Positions 15,989-25,985 are shown, counted from the stretch's first letter. The stretch: 64,000 nucleotides of DNA from an uncultured Chitinophaga sp. (GCA_902168205.1 CABHOK010000018.1:268478-332477), one strand, 5' to 3'. Made by a program: numbers and translations. Notes: generated from the sequence alone by a model not told the origin.

Positions 15989-17636
15989 TAGAACTCCAGC
16001 CCGTTCTTTTATAGGAACGAAGCAGCAGAAATATCAAACCTATTTGCACGGGGATCGTGCCCAATTGAATACTCGGCCATTTGGACAGTAGATAATGTCC
16101 AAAGCCGAGTATTCCTATTATAAGGAAAGCTATAAATGCACGCGCAACGTTCCCGGACTGGCTACGCAGGTTTGGTGCGATTGAGAACGGCAATTCGCGT
16201 TTATTGATCAGCGCCAGAATCAGCAACATGATGGCGTTGTTAAAGAAGCCGAACAGTATATCGTCAGCTGCGCGTATTCCCCAGATCGCCAGGATCAGAA
16301 TACTGATACCAACATAACCTGGTATAAACAGGCGCACAAATACAGCCTTCAATGTTCCGGATAGAATTTCTCCAGGCTTATCAATCGGTGTTGAAAAGTA
16401 AACCCAGCTCGCCTTAAAGTCATCGGAGTACGGTATTTCATGCAACGCTACCTGCAGCACCATAAACGTAAGGTATATCAGCATGATGTGATACTCGGTG
16501 TTGGGTAAATTATGCCAGGTCTCAACTATATCTTTTTTACCCTGCATCATAAAGATTAATCCGAAAATTAGCACATATCCGAAGGAAGGGTATACCTTGA
16601 GTTTGATCTTACGGTCGCGTCCCAGAATTTTATAGATCAGATCGAATGCTCCCTGTTCCATCGGGTTCGTGGTAATATACGATGACAAGCGCTCTATAAA
16701 ACTTTCCTTTTCTTTCCTGTCCTTCTCAACCTTCTCTGTGCCTGCTCCCATAGAACCAAGCTTTCTGCTGAAGACCGGTGAAAGATATTTATTCACCACG
16801 TAAGCCCCCGCTACAGGAAGCACAACAGCGCAGAACAGCAACGCTATGTGCGCACCATCGTACAGGTGAAAATGAATTGACTCCAATGCACCGGCCATCC
16901 ACACAGGCGGCAGCAAAAAATGATACCACTGGGTTTCAAATACATAATTTTTAATGTCCATTCGTTCCATCAGACGCGGCAGAATCTGATAACCACCCAT
17001 GATGAATACAGCCATCATAATCTGGAAATAGTTGATGATATTCTTCAGCTTCTCTTCGCTGGCAAACTGCATAATGACCAGGTACAGACTGTTGGTGAGA
17101 AACACAGCCGTAAGAACCGACAACGTAGTGGCTACCAGGAAACACAGGAACAGAACAAAACCATATTTGATGATGATAACAACAGCCGGTAAAATGGATA
17201 GCCCGATCGCGAGCTGACCCAGGTATAGCAGTATATGTGTGAGGCGCGCAGCGAATAATGTCTGTCCGTTTACCGGGCGCGGAAGGATGATCGTGTTGTC
17301 GCTGGTATCCAGCAGGATCGATGAAAAATCAGTGATCAGTGTCATGGCGATCATTACTATGATATAGCTGAAGAACACGATCAGCGACAATATAAAGGAA
17401 GGAATAAAATATAGCGCGAGTGCCACAAATATTCCGAAGAGACAATACACGATAAGTGTTTTTACAAAAGCATTGCTGGGTTCCTTGCTGGCTTTGCGAT
17501 TGTAGGAAACGATCTGCCGCCTGCTGTCCATCGTAAGCTTTATATCGACAATAGATCGCAGTTGCTCATAGTCAACACCAAGCCGCTGGTACAGCCAGCG
17601 GAACAAATCCAGAAACCGGAGGAGGGTAGTGTTCAT
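15978..17636 (-). CDS. Large membrane permease of an ABC exporter pair
   Basis: The start is placed at 17636 (MNTTLLRFLDLF), since the 25 upstream in-frame residues would overlap the ATPase gene. The protein has about 552 residues with roughly 12 hydrophobic segments (for example LIVYCLFGIFVALALYFIP, VMIAMTLITDFSSILLD, LGQLAIGLSILPAVVIIIKYG, FVLIFGLIFMM). It resembles large ABC-2-like permeases but I cannot name a subfamily. It lies 37 nt downstream of an ATP-binding gene and surely works with it. The substrate is unknown. Confidence 0.75.
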   Translation of the reverse strand: MNTTLLRFLDLFRWLYQRLGVDYEQLRSIVDIKLTMDSRRQIVSYNRKASKEPSNAFVKTLIVYCLFGIFVALALYFIPSFILSLIVFFSYIIVMIAMTLITDFSSILLDTSDNTIILPRPVNGQTLFAARLTHILLYLGQLAIGLSILPAVVIIIKYGFVLFLCFLVATTLSVLTAVFLTNSLYLVIMQFASEEKLKNIINYFQIMMAVFIMGGYQILPRLMERMDIKNYVFETQWYHFLLPPVWMAGALESIHFHLYDGAHIALLFCAVVLPVAGAYVVNKYLSPVFSRKLGSMGAGTEKVEKDRKEKESFIERLSSYITTNPMEQGAFDLIYKILGRDRKIKLKVYPSFGYVLIFGLIFMMQGKKDIVETWHNLPNTEYHIMLIYLTFMVLQVALHEIPYSDDFKASWVYFSTPIDKPGEILSGTLKAVFVRLFIPGYVGISILILAIWGIRAADDILFGFFNNAIMLLILALINKRELPFSIAPNLRSQSGNVARAFIAFLIIGILGFGHYLLSKWPSIQLGTIPVQIGLIFLLLRSYKRTGWSSITL

Positions 17637-17673
17637 ATTCGTTTCGGCAGAACGTGAAGCTATATATAGTAAA

Positions 17674-18450
17674 CTAATTTTCCAGGATGTTAATAAACTG
17701 GCCTGCAGCACTGCTGTGCTCCTTGTTGCCCGTTAACTCGGTAAATATAGTTTCGAGCGATCCTTTCGCCTGCGTGTTCAGTTCTTCAAATGTACCGTTG
17801 GCAATCATTTCTCCTTTGTTGATGATCATGATGCGGTCCGAAATTTTTTCAACCACATCCATCAGGTGCGAACTGTAAAATATAGTCTTACCGCTTCGTT
17901 TCAGTTGCGTCAGAATCTCCTTTACCAGAATCACAGCGTTGGCGTCAAGCCCGGAAAGCGGCTCGTCCAGAAATAGTATAGATGGGTTGTGAATCATCCC
18001 CGCGATCAGCAACACCTTCTGTCGCATACCTTTTGAAAAGGTAGTCATGCGCGAATCAACATAATTACTTAGATCAAAAACATGCAGAAGTTCTTTTGCT
18101 TTTTTATCGACAACAGCGCGTTCCATTTTATAGAGCTGTCCTACAAAATGAAGATACTCGATCGGGGTAAGGGTATCGTATAGCGCAGCATTCTCCGGTA
18201 TATATCCGATCCTCCTTTTTACTTCAATCGCATCCTTGCGAATGTCCAATCCCAATACAAACGCATCGCCATCATAATCCGGAATAATACCGGTCAGGAT
18301 TTTGATCGTTGTACTTTTGCCGGCACCATTCGGGCCAATATACCCGATGATTTCACCGGCATGCACCGTCAGGTTAATATTCTTTAATACCGGCACCTCG
18401 TAGGTCTTAGAAAGATTAGCAGTGGTGATTACGGGAGATAAGCTTTCCAT
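17674..18450 (-). CDS. ABC transporter ATP-binding protein
   Basis: This 258-residue protein has a full set of ATPase motifs: Walker A GPNGAGKSTT near residues 39-48, signature FSKGMRQKV, Walker B ILFLDEPLSGLDA and H-loop YSSHLMDVVEKI. The order and the RIGYIPENAALYDTLT segment fit ABC-2 exporters. It is the first gene of a two-gene operon with the large permease at 15978-17636. The intergenic region upstream (to 18722) is shared with the divergent GH30 gene. Confidence 0.92.
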   Translation of the reverse strand: MESLSPVITTANLSKTYEVPVLKNINLTVHAGEIIGYIGPNGAGKSTTIKILTGIIPDYDGDAFVLGLDIRKDAIEVKRRIGYIPENAALYDTLTPIEYLHFVGQLYKMERAVVDKKAKELLHVFDLSNYVDSRMTTFSKGMRQKVLLIAGMIHNPSILFLDEPLSGLDANAVILVKEILTQLKRSGKTIFYSSHLMDVVEKISDRIMIINKGEMIANGTFEELNTQAKGSLETIFTELTGNKEHSSAAGQFINILEN

Positions 18451-18722
18451 ATAGAATAATCGATATTACAAGTATAGCAATATTGTCTCACAAAGTGGTC
18501 GTTCGGATGTATGGGAATATTTAAAAATGTACATCTCATAATAACATTTGACAAAATACATACCAACCCTTGTTCGGTGGCGAAATGCATCATGGTTATG
18601 TTGATAACCCGACAAACTTACAGCTATAACGAATATTGACCTTCGGTATATTTAAATGGCGACAGATATATTTCAAGGTTCTATTTTGTGATATAACTGC
18701 AACCCTTTTAACCCTACTACGT

Positions 18723-20138
18723 GTGAAACATTACCGCTCCAAGATCTGTATGCTGCTGCTGGCAACTGCGTTTGTTGCCTGCGAAAAGAAAACTGAATCA
18801 ACGTCTGCTGAAGCCGAGGTAGAATCATGGATTACAACCGGTGACAAATCGGCCTTGTTAAAAAAAACAGCCGGTGTATCGTTTACTACATTGGCGGATA
18901 GCCTTCCCGTTATAGATATTGACACCGCGCAGCAATTTCAAACCATCGATGGCTTTGGCTATTCGCTCACCGGTGGCAGTGCTTATCACATCAACCAGAA
19001 GTTGACTGCACCTCAACGCGAAGCGCTTCTCAAAGAGTTATTTCTTACCAATGGTAATAATATAGGTATAAGCTATCTGCGGGTAAGTATAGGTGCTTCT
19101 GATCTGGATGATCATGTGTTTTCGTATGCTGACATGCCTGCCGGCAAAACCGATAAGGCACTTGAGAACTTTACCATTGCGGAAGACAAGAAGAACCTGG
19201 TGCCTGTGCTGAAAGAGATTTTGAAACTCAATCCGGATATAAAGATCATGGGGAGTCCTTGGTCGCCACCTGTGTGGATGAAAACCAACAACAGCCCCAA
19301 GGGAGGAAGTCTCAAACCTGAATTTTATGAGACATACGCCAATTACTTTGTAAAGTATATACAGGCCATGGCGGCCGAAGGTATTACCATCGATGCCATT
19401 ACATTGCAGAATGAGCCGGAGCATCCCGGCAATAAACCCAGCATGTTAATGACGGCCGAAGAGCAAGCATTGTTTGTAAAGAAACATTTAGGACCAGCGT
19501 TTGAGAAAGCTGGTATAAAGACAAAGATTGTAGTATATGATCATAACTGCGATCATCCCAATTACCCGATAACTGTGTTAAACGATGCGGAAGCGAAGAA
19601 GTATATCGATGGTTCTGCATTCCATTTATACCTGGGCGAGATAAGTGCATTATCAAAAGTACATGAAGCACACCCGGACAGGAATATATACTTTACCGAA
19701 CAGTGGACATCGCCAAAAGGTACATTTGATGGTGATCTGCGCTGGCATACCAAAGAACTGATTGTGGGGGCAACCCGAAACTGGAGCCGTACGGTATTAG
19801 AGTGGAACCTCGCGGCTGATCCTGAATTCAATCCGCATACCGATGAGGGCGGATGTACCATGTGTATGGGCGCACTAACCATTGGCGATTCTGTTAGCCG
19901 CAACGTTTCATACTATATCATTGCACAAGCATCCAAGTTTGTTCGGCCCGGCTCCGTTCGTATAGCTTCGAACATTGTTGATACACTGCATAACGTTGCT
20001 TTTATAACCCCGGATGGTAAAAAGGTATTGATCGTTGTGAACGATAGTGATGTGCCCAAGGAATTTGCCGTACGAGCTCACGATAAAAGTTTTGAGACAA
20101 GCCTGGCTGCAAGCTCTGTCGGTACGTTCATCTGGTAA
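18723..20138 (+). CDS. Glycoside hydrolase family 30 (glucosylceramidase-like) lipoprotein
   Basis: The GTG at 18723 is chosen because it gives a lipoprotein signal (MLLLATAFVAC at the cleavage site). The mature enzyme starts GFGYSLTGGSAYHINQKL and continues SYLRVSIGASDL and IMGSPWSPPVWMKTN. Catalytic residues of clan GH-A are visible: acid/base E231 in TLQNEPEHPGN and nucleophile E326 in YFTEQWTS. A C-terminal beta-domain ends the protein, total about 471 residues. GH30 enzymes cleave beta-glucosyl or beta-1,6-glucan bonds; substrate choice is uncertain. It is probably on the cell surface or facing the periplasm. Confidence 0.92.
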   Translation: MKHYRSKICMLLLATAFVACEKKTESTSAEAEVESWITTGDKSALLKKTAGVSFTTLADSLPVIDIDTAQQFQTIDGFGYSLTGGSAYHINQKLTAPQREALLKELFLTNGNNIGISYLRVSIGASDLDDHVFSYADMPAGKTDKALENFTIAEDKKNLVPVLKEILKLNPDIKIMGSPWSPPVWMKTNNSPKGGSLKPEFYETYANYFVKYIQAMAAEGITIDAITLQNEPEHPGNKPSMLMTAEEQALFVKKHLGPAFEKAGIKTKIVVYDHNCDHPNYPITVLNDAEAKKYIDGSAFHLYLGEISALSKVHEAHPDRNIYFTEQWTSPKGTFDGDLRWHTKELIVGATRNWSRTVLEWNLAADPEFNPHTDEGGCTMCMGALTIGDSVSRNVSYYIIAQASKFVRPGSVRIASNIVDTLHNVAFITPDGKKVLIVVNDSDVPKEFAVRAHDKSFETSLAASSVGTFIW

Positions 20139-20162
20139 TTATATATATACCTGATAGTATTG

Positions 20163-20193
20163 AAATCCCCTGGTTTATAGAGCCGGGGATTTT
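20163..20193. terminator. Terminator hairpin after GH30
   Basis: AAATCCCCTGG pairs with CCGGGGATTT across a short loop and runs into TTTTTGTTTT. It sits between the convergent GH30 and DUF4269 genes and could serve both. Confidence 0.7.
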
Positions 20194-20198
20194 TGTTT

Positions 20199-20741
20199 TC
20201 ACACGGATGATATCTGTGCTTCAAATACGAGCAATGCTTCGTAGGGATCGCCTGTCAGCTTTAAAGCTTTTGCAAATGCCGGTTCTGTTTTGAGCCCGGC
20301 TTGCTTTAGCGCCAATACTTGTTTGTGTAATGATTCTCCGTACTGTTTCAGTAAAAAATATTCTACCCGCAGGTGCCGATAAGCATATTGATTTTGAATA
20401 GGAACCGGCTGCGCGAAGATCTCAAATAAAAAATCGTTATAACGGAACCTTCCTATAACGGAAGGTGTTTGGCGAATGTTCTTGATTGTGCATTCGTAAT
20501 CGCTATACATACCGAACGCTTGTGTGATATACTTTTCAAAGTGTGTCAGATCTTCAGCATAACAGATAATATCCAGGTCACTGTCTGGCAGATATAGGTC
20601 CAACGGCAACGTTCCTGCCAGTATAGCATCAAAGGCTTTTAATTTCGCCAGCGCATTCGTATCCGATAAAATTTTCCAGCCTTGTTGCTGAATGGGTGAA
20701 CCGTTCAACAGGTAATTTATGTTTGTAAAATCAAGTAGCAT
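20199..20741 (-). CDS. DUF4269 family nucleotidyltransferase-like protein
   Basis: The start at 20741 (MLLDFTNINYLLNGSPIQQQ) aligns with the usual family N-terminus; a longer frame to 20831 adds 30 residues with no family look and crowds the divergent Hsp20 promoter. The protein has about 180 residues. It carries ILAGTLPLDLYLPDSDLDIICYA, which has the G...PLDxxxxxSDxDxxC style of minimal nucleotidyltransferases. Activity has not been established for this family as far as I know. It is probably cytoplasmic. Confidence 0.78.
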   Translation of the reverse strand: MLLDFTNINYLLNGSPIQQQGWKILSDTNALAKLKAFDAILAGTLPLDLYLPDSDLDIICYAEDLTHFEKYITQAFGMYSDYECTIKNIRQTPSVIGRFRYNDFLFEIFAQPVPIQNQYAYRHLRVEYFLLKQYGESLHKQVLALKQAGLKTEPAFAKALKLTGDPYEALLVFEAQISSV

Positions 20742-20848
20742 TTCAGTTTTCAATATAGCCAAATTGTCTAATGCGGTGTCGTTTTGGCTGAAGCTATAAA
20801 TTGGTATAGGTATTGATTCACGTAAGACCAAGAAGGGAGATATAACAG

Positions 20849-21226
20849 ATGAAAAAGAAATTTCAGGATTTATTAACTTCCGTGGATGTTCTGAATACGT
20901 TGCATGGAGGTATCAGCGAACCGGTTGTTACATTACGTCAGCAGTCTGGTGGCCGTGAGGTACGTGTTCGCGTTCCAGGCATCAGCAGAGATTCCATGCA
21001 AGTGGAAATCCACAACAATGTACTCTCGGTTTTTTATCTTATTCCGATCGAATCTGAAGGTAAGAAAATTAATATGCCGGTGGTAGTATATAACAAGACT
21101 ATACCGTACTTCATTGACATCAGCGCTATCAAAGCTGATTTTGAAGAAAATGAATTGATCGTTCAATTGCCGTACAATGAATTATCAAGCGGGTATAACC
21201 GAAAGATACAGATAGGTGAAGAGTAA
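20849..21226 (+). CDS. Hsp20/alpha-crystallin family protein
   Basis: This 125-residue protein has the alpha-crystallin beta-sandwich: VTLRQQSGGREVRVRVPGISRDSMQVEIHNNVLSV, then IPYFIDISAIKADFEENELIVQLPYNE. The N-terminal arm is short. Small heat-shock proteins hold unfolded clients; this one is shorter than classical members and lacks a clear C-terminal IxI, ending KIQIGEE (IQI is a possible match). Single gene, followed by a strong terminator. Confidence 0.82.
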   Translation: MKKKFQDLLTSVDVLNTLHGGISEPVVTLRQQSGGREVRVRVPGISRDSMQVEIHNNVLSVFYLIPIESEGKKINMPVVVYNKTIPYFIDISAIKADFEENELIVQLPYNELSSGYNRKIQIGEE

Positions 21227-21259
21227 GAGAAGGTTAAGTTAAGTGGTTTTTTGAGATGA

Positions 21260-21287
21260 GTCGTCTGCGCAAGCGGACGACTTTTTT
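21260..21287 (+). terminator. Rho-independent terminator after the Hsp20 gene
   Basis: GTCGTCTGC (21260-21268) pairs with GCGGACGAC (21273-21281), with one G-T pair and a tetraloop, then six T. A strong intrinsic terminator, located between convergent genes. Confidence 0.85.
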
Positions 21288-21858
21288 ATGCTATATATAG
21301 TTGTCTTTGAACATTCTTCAACGCTTCGCGCGTACAATATGCCTGGTACGGTAACGAAAAAACGGGAGCAAGTAATTTGCCGAAAATATTACCGGGTTTT
21401 GAAAAAGTATGAATCTTGAAGATTAGTTTTTCTTCACCTGTTTGTTCGATTGTAAAGGTAGATATACCCCGTTCAGCATGTCCTTCCAAAGTTTCATAGC
21501 TGAACCCTATGCGTGCTGCTTCGTGAATGATCGACTGAATACGGACGCCAAAAATCAATTTAAGTGATACGCTATTTATTGGAGGAATATATACCTGTTG
21601 TATAATCGTATCACCCGGCTGCATTTCTCTATCTTCCTCTTGCCACTGCGTTAGGAATGTCATGATGTGTTTCGGAAAAATTTTGTACTGAAATAGTATA
21701 TCTGGGTTTATATCTTTTATTGACTTTACTGCACCTAAGCCGATTGTTGTTACCTGCTCATGCAGCTGCGCATGGCTGTAGTTCATAACCGGTTGGCAGA
21801 TCAGCTTGTGCAAGTGTTGGTCAAATTGGTCCTGTTGGTCCGATAGGTATAATTGCAT
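21286..21858 (-). CDS. DUF1990-like / SRPBCC-type protein
   Basis: The start at 21858 (MQLYLSDQQDQFDQHLHKL) is preferred over 21924, whose extra 22 residues look non-family. The protein has about 190 residues. It contains QPGDTIIQQVYIPP, RIGFSYETLEGHAERGISTFTIEQ and KIHTFSKPGNIFGKLLAPV. The F.YETLEGHAERG segment is typical of DUF1990 proteins. No signal or membrane helix is apparent. Function is unknown. Confidence 0.7.
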   Translation of the reverse strand: MQLYLSDQQDQFDQHLHKLICQPVMNYSHAQLHEQVTTIGLGAVKSIKDINPDILFQYKIFPKHIMTFLTQWQEEDREMQPGDTIIQQVYIPPINSVSLKLIFGVRIQSIIHEAARIGFSYETLEGHAERGISTFTIEQTGEEKLIFKIHTFSKPGNIFGKLLAPVFSLPYQAYCTREALKNVQRQLYIA

Positions 21859-22006
21859 TCGCGGGACTTGTCTACTAATTAGTGAATGAAATCCATAAAC
21901 ACAAAGAAATCGCGAAGAATGCATAAAGTATCACAGAGGAATTTTCTTTGTGATTTCTATGTCTTCTCCGTGTATTCAGTGCAATGGATTTTAATTGCTC
22001 TATATA

Positions 22007-22690
22007 CTACGACCTTCTCGTATAAACCTTCGAGAACTGAAGCAATAATATATAGCCCAGTAACAGAAAGGTAGAGAATAAAATAGTTACACCATAAGTA
22101 TGCGGATGTGCCAGCGGATTGAGGATGCGCGCTGTTATGTCGTTGAGGAGTTCGGTCGGTGCCGACACGACATCCCAGCTGTTCCAACGCAGGTAGCGAC
22201 CCAGATATATACCAAAACCGGCCAGCAATAAACTACCAATGGAAATGATCCAGCCAACAACTGGATGAAACCGGCTGGTGAATACAGCCTGTATGTCCAT
22301 CATGGAGGCAAAGCCGAGCATCAATCCATTCCACGCAAAGAAAAGTATAAGGGCCAGGTCATACCAATACGGAACGCCAGTTCGTGGACGAAGATGAAAA
22401 AGATCTGTTAATATATAGGGAGCATTCGGAAAGAAGCACAACCATACGGCAAAAGTTATCCAAAGCCAGAACGAGCGCTTCACCTTGTGGTGGTATAGCA
22501 CCAGCAGTGTGGAGATCATGTAGGGGATGAGAGCCAGGAATATATTCCATACTAAAAATACAAATGTGACCCTGGAGGTATACTGTACCCGGAAAGCAAC
22601 CAGTGTTACACAGAGTATAGTAGTAAGCGAAAAGATAAGAAGGATAGGAAGCCTGTTTGTTTCCTTCAGGCGGGTGATGATGCCGAACAT
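22007..22690 (-). CDS. DUF1361 domain-containing membrane protein
   Basis: This 227-residue protein has about six to seven transmembrane helices. The family core is visible: VWNIFLALIPYMISTLL, AVWLCFFPNAPYILTDLFHL (the FPNAPY motif) and VPYWYDLALILFFAWNGLMLGFASM. The function of DUF1361 is not established. It is a single gene upstream of a repeat region. Confidence 0.9.
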   Translation of the reverse strand: MFGIITRLKETNRLPILLIFSLTTILCVTLVAFRVQYTSRVTFVFLVWNIFLALIPYMISTLLVLYHHKVKRSFWLWITFAVWLCFFPNAPYILTDLFHLRPRTGVPYWYDLALILFFAWNGLMLGFASMMDIQAVFTSRFHPVVGWIISIGSLLLAGFGIYLGRYLRWNSWDVVSAPTELLNDITARILNPLAHPHTYGVTILFSTFLLLGYILLLQFSKVYTRRS

Positions 22691-22779
22691 AGATCAGGAG
22701 TTTATTTTCCTGTTCACGCAGAAGGCTATGGAAGGGTTTAGCGGTTGGGCGGGAATTTATACTGGAAAACCGGAATTAA

Positions 22780-22838
22780 GGAGTAAGGAGAATACAGGCA
22801 ACCATTCTTACTCCCTACTTCTGGCTTCTAACTTCTGC
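22780..22838. repeat. 7-nt periodic intergenic repeat with hairpin (copy 1)
   Basis: From 22804 five heptads of the type CTTCTnn or similar follow one another (ATTCTTA, CTCCCTA, CTTCTGG, CTTCTAA, CTTCTGC) and stop exactly at the stop codon of the lipoprotein gene. Just before them GGAGTAAG (22780-22787) pairs with CTTACTCC (22807-22814). The same words recur at 25916 and 28839. Confidence 0.6.
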
Positions 22839-23668
22839 TACCCCGGTAACTTCTCCATCAGTCCTTCCAGCATATTCAGTAAGCCCGTAAGCTGTCCGCT
22901 CGAAGTTTTTTTCAATTCGTCTATTACAAGTGATGAAATGAGCTTTGGCCAGAAAAACGGAGACTCTACATCACCGCCTTTCTTTTCAATGGCTTCGATT
23001 TGTTCGGCCAGTGTTATGCGTAATGATTCAGGAACAGCTTTATCCTGTGAAAGCACTTTGAGCTTTTGTAGGCCTTGTTGCAAGCGGTTTGCCTGCAGAT
23101 CGGCAATAGCATCGGTTAACTGGTAAGGCCAGTGTATACCGGTCTCATTGGCGAAACCAGCCCAATAGAACTTCGACTGGTTGAAATCTTTTTCATAGGC
23201 TTTGACAAGGCCGAGCAACATATAGAATACAGTGGCTTCATATTGAACCTCTGATTTTGATTTTCTCAATTGGCTTTTCGCCAGTTGAGATTCCTCTCGT
23301 GCCAGTGTGTCCCATCCTTGTTCGTACATAGCAATTGAGCGCAGTGATTGTGCGAGGTAGCGGACATCTTCATCTGTACTTTCCTGTGCCAGGTCAGCTT
23401 CAGCAAAAGCCATGGCAGGTTTCTTGGAGATCGTCCAGAGATAGCCCAGCAGCAAGTGCGCATACTCTGTTTTTACCGGTGCTATAGTATCCGGAAGTTC
23501 ATGATTATAGAGTGTCACGGCCGGGCCTACTGTTGTTGCCGATGCTGCTTTATATGTTTTATAGGTAAAACTAGAAGTTGTTTCTTCGTAGCGTTCACGC
23601 TCCGTTTTTTCTTTCGAACAGCCGATAACCAATAACAGGAGTGAGAGAAGTATATATTTACTTTTCAA
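22838..23668 (-). CDS. Hypothetical lipoprotein, helical repeat
   Basis: This 276-residue protein has a lipoprotein signal (MKSKYILLSLLLLVIGC). The mature part is helical and resembles degenerate TPR pairs: YAHLLLGYLWTISKKPAMAFAEADLAQES, VRYLAQSLRSIAMYEQGWDTLAREE, YMLLGLVKAYEKDFNQSKFYWAG. I do not recognise a named family. Likely located at the periplasmic face of a membrane. Its 3' end abuts a heptad repeat element. Confidence 0.7.
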   Translation of the reverse strand: MKSKYILLSLLLLVIGCSKEKTERERYEETTSSFTYKTYKAASATTVGPAVTLYNHELPDTIAPVKTEYAHLLLGYLWTISKKPAMAFAEADLAQESTDEDVRYLAQSLRSIAMYEQGWDTLAREESQLAKSQLRKSKSEVQYEATVFYMLLGLVKAYEKDFNQSKFYWAGFANETGIHWPYQLTDAIADLQANRLQQGLQKLKVLSQDKAVPESLRITLAEQIEAIEKKGGDVESPFFWPKLISSLVIDELKKTSSGQLTGLLNMLEGLMEKLPG

Positions 23669-23709
23669 GGGACTACTATAATTTAATGATGAAGATTAAG
23701 ACGAAGCGT

Positions 23710-24138
23710 TTATTGAACCCGTTTGTAGGTAACTTGTGATTTCAGCGGATCGGCACTATCAGACGCGAGACCAATGGTATTGTCATCGATGAACTCTATC
23801 TTGAATTCCTGTGAAGTGGATAATCCGTATAGTGAAAAAAGATCGCGGGCAATTTTCTTTTCCGTTAGTCTGAACTGATAATTTGATGCGCGTTTTATTT
23901 CAGATACCCACACATCATTCGAGTCTGCAAACATCCTGATAAACTTGTTGTCGTTTAGTTTGAACAGCCTTCCGGTAAACTTGTCTTCCTTTCGCTCAAT
24001 TTTTATCTGGATACCCTCGAACATGCTTCTGCCTTTCAGTTCCCAGACACCAACAAATTTGTCGTCTGGCACATACGCATTATTCTTGCAACCGAAGCAG
24101 AGTGACAGAAGGATAACAAATAGAAATTTTATTTTCAT
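23710..24138 (-). CDS. Hypothetical small lipoprotein
   Basis: The start at 24138 gives a clear lipoprotein signal (MKIKFLFVILLSLCFGC); 33 upstream in-frame residues are discarded. About 142 residues. The mature part is beta-rich: KFVGVWELKGRSMFEGIQIKIERKEDKFTGRLFKL and FKIEFIDDNTIGLAS, which resembles lipocalin-like barrels that begin with a GxW. The family is not certain. It lies 41 nt upstream of the lipoprotein at 22838 and may share its transcript. Confidence 0.68.
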   Translation of the reverse strand: MKIKFLFVILLSLCFGCKNNAYVPDDKFVGVWELKGRSMFEGIQIKIERKEDKFTGRLFKLNDNKFIRMFADSNDVWVSEIKRASNYQFRLTEKKIARDLFSLYGLSTSQEFKIEFIDDNTIGLASDSADPLKSQVTYKRVQ

Positions 24139-24271
24139 GAAGCGGGTAATTGTGTGTTGATTCTGTAAATATAGGAGTATGTATTTCTTCCCCGTAATAA
24201 GTGATTTCTTTTTACAATAATTTTCCAACTTTGACATTATATAACTTTCATTTCAAATTACTACTACCCCT

Positions 24272-25872
24272 ATGAACAAACTGATCAGCAGTATTTTCGC
24301 TGGCATCTTTCTCCCGGTATTCATGTATGCTCAACCCAGCCTCCAGCATACAGTAAATACGCAAATGCAAGAGGTAACTGTTTTTCTAAATGGTGCCGAG
24401 ATTGTCAGTGTTGAGAAAATACCCGTGAAGAAAGGAAGGTCTACCATCCTTTTTAAAGGACTGTCTCCTTACGTTAATAGCAAGAGTGTGCAGGTATCAG
24501 TCGATAATGTAGCATTGCTGTCGGTTTCAACCGAGAATGCTATAGAGGAGCATGATGTTCGTTTAGAGGTGATACACGATTCGATCACGGAAGTCACCGA
24601 TAAATTAGAGCTTATCCACAACCAGGAAGATGCCTTGCAGTTTGAGAAAAAGATGCTGACGGAGAATCAGCGTCTGGGAGGAACACAGAGTGGAGTTCCT
24701 TTGGCTGAACTGACACGCGCAGCGGATTTTTTCAGAGAGCGAACATTAAAGATCAACAATGCACTGACTGAGCTTAGCCGGAAAAGCAAAGTGCACGACC
24801 TGCGGTTGAAGATATTGGAAGCACGGTATAAATCCATGCGTGAAAGTATAAATACAGCGCGCAAGCATATTGTAGTAACCATTGCTTCTGATAAAGACCA
24901 GACGGCAAACTTTATAATTCGTTACCTGGTAACGGAAGCGGGCTGGGTTGCTTCGTATGATCTGATAGCTTCTGATATTAATAAACCGGTTACACTCAAG
25001 TATAAAGCGCAGGTATATAATAATACTGCAGTTGATTGGAAAGATGTAAAGCTTACCTTGTCAACCAGCGATCCTTCGCTTGCTGCTTCGCGACCGTACC
25101 TGACTGCGTGGACACTAAATTATTCTTCGAATGCGAATGAAGGTCTGCTTCAGAACCGCATGGCACAAGTAAACCAGAACCAATTTTCAGATCCTGCGGC
25201 CGCAGACTTTGAAGATATAGCAGCAGAAGAATTAAGTACATCTTTTCCGATTAAGCACAGCAATCGGTATTGGCAAATGGACAATTCCATCAGCTCGACC
25301 TGATCGATGAGACATTGAATGCTTCCTTTGAATACCTCGCGATTCCGAAAGTTGATCTCAGTGCGTTTCTGATTGCCAAAGTTACCGGCTGGGAGAAATT
25401 AAACCTGATCAGCGGTATAGCCAATGTATACTTTGGAAATACATATATAGGCGAATCGCAGATTGATACACGGCTGATGAGCGACACGCTGGAACTTTCA
25501 CTCGGGCGCGATAACCAGGTATTGATTGGTCGTGCGAAAATTGAAGACAAAGCCTCTACTAAATTGATCGGTTCAAAGCGCGATGAATCGTTCGTGTATG
25601 AGATCCAGGTAAAAAACAATCGCAAGACACCGATCAATATAAAGATACAGGACCAGATTCCTGTTTCCCAGGAGAGTGATATCACCGTGGAAACATCTAC
25701 TATATCCGGAGCCGAACTGGATAAACCGTCTGGACGATTGCAGTGGATACGAAATATACAGGGCGGTGAAGTTGTGAAGTATATAGTGTCATTTTCTGTG
25801 AAGTATCCCAAAAACAAAACTGTCGACATCCGCAAGCAACGCGTGATTCGCACACCGCGATTCAAGCACTGA
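24272..25872 (+). pseudogene. DUF4139 (MuiA-like) protein gene split by a -1 frameshift
   Basis: Two reading frames together make one family member of about 533 residues. 24272-25303 encodes the signal peptide, DUF4140 N-domain (MQEVTVFLNGAEIVS), coiled coil and the first half of DUF4139 (TEAGWVASYDLIASD). The second half (SVLANGQFHQLDL ... FVYEIQVKNN) continues in the -1 frame to 25872. The break is near 25256-25262, where FPIKH passes to QSVLANG; one base appears to be missing. No slippery heptamer is present. The truncated product would lose half of the beta-domain. It is either a real lesion or a sequencing error. Confidence 0.85.
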
Positions 25873-25915
25873 TAAAGATATACCTGGAGTATAGATAGAT
25901 GTACAAACTTATTTT

Positions 25916-25985
25916 AGAAGTAAGAAGCCAGGAGTAAGAAGTAAGAAGATTATCGGAATCTAATTCTTACTTCTAATTCTTGCCC
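25916..25985. repeat. 7-nt periodic intergenic repeat with hairpin (copy 2)
   Basis: From 25916 five heptads are in register: AGAAGTA, AGAAGCC, AGGAGTA, AGAAGTA, AGAAGAT. The last ones form a stem: AGAAGTAAGAA (25937-25947) with TTCTTACTTCT (25964-25974), with an inner GATT/AATC pairing around ATCGG. It separates the DUF4139 pseudogene from the GH16 control region. Confidence 0.7.

Noticed and set aside
24272..25872. Programmed -1 frameshifting in the DUF4139 gene
   Set aside because: No X XXY YYZ heptamer or strong downstream hairpin near 25256-25262, and the family is normally translated from one frame.
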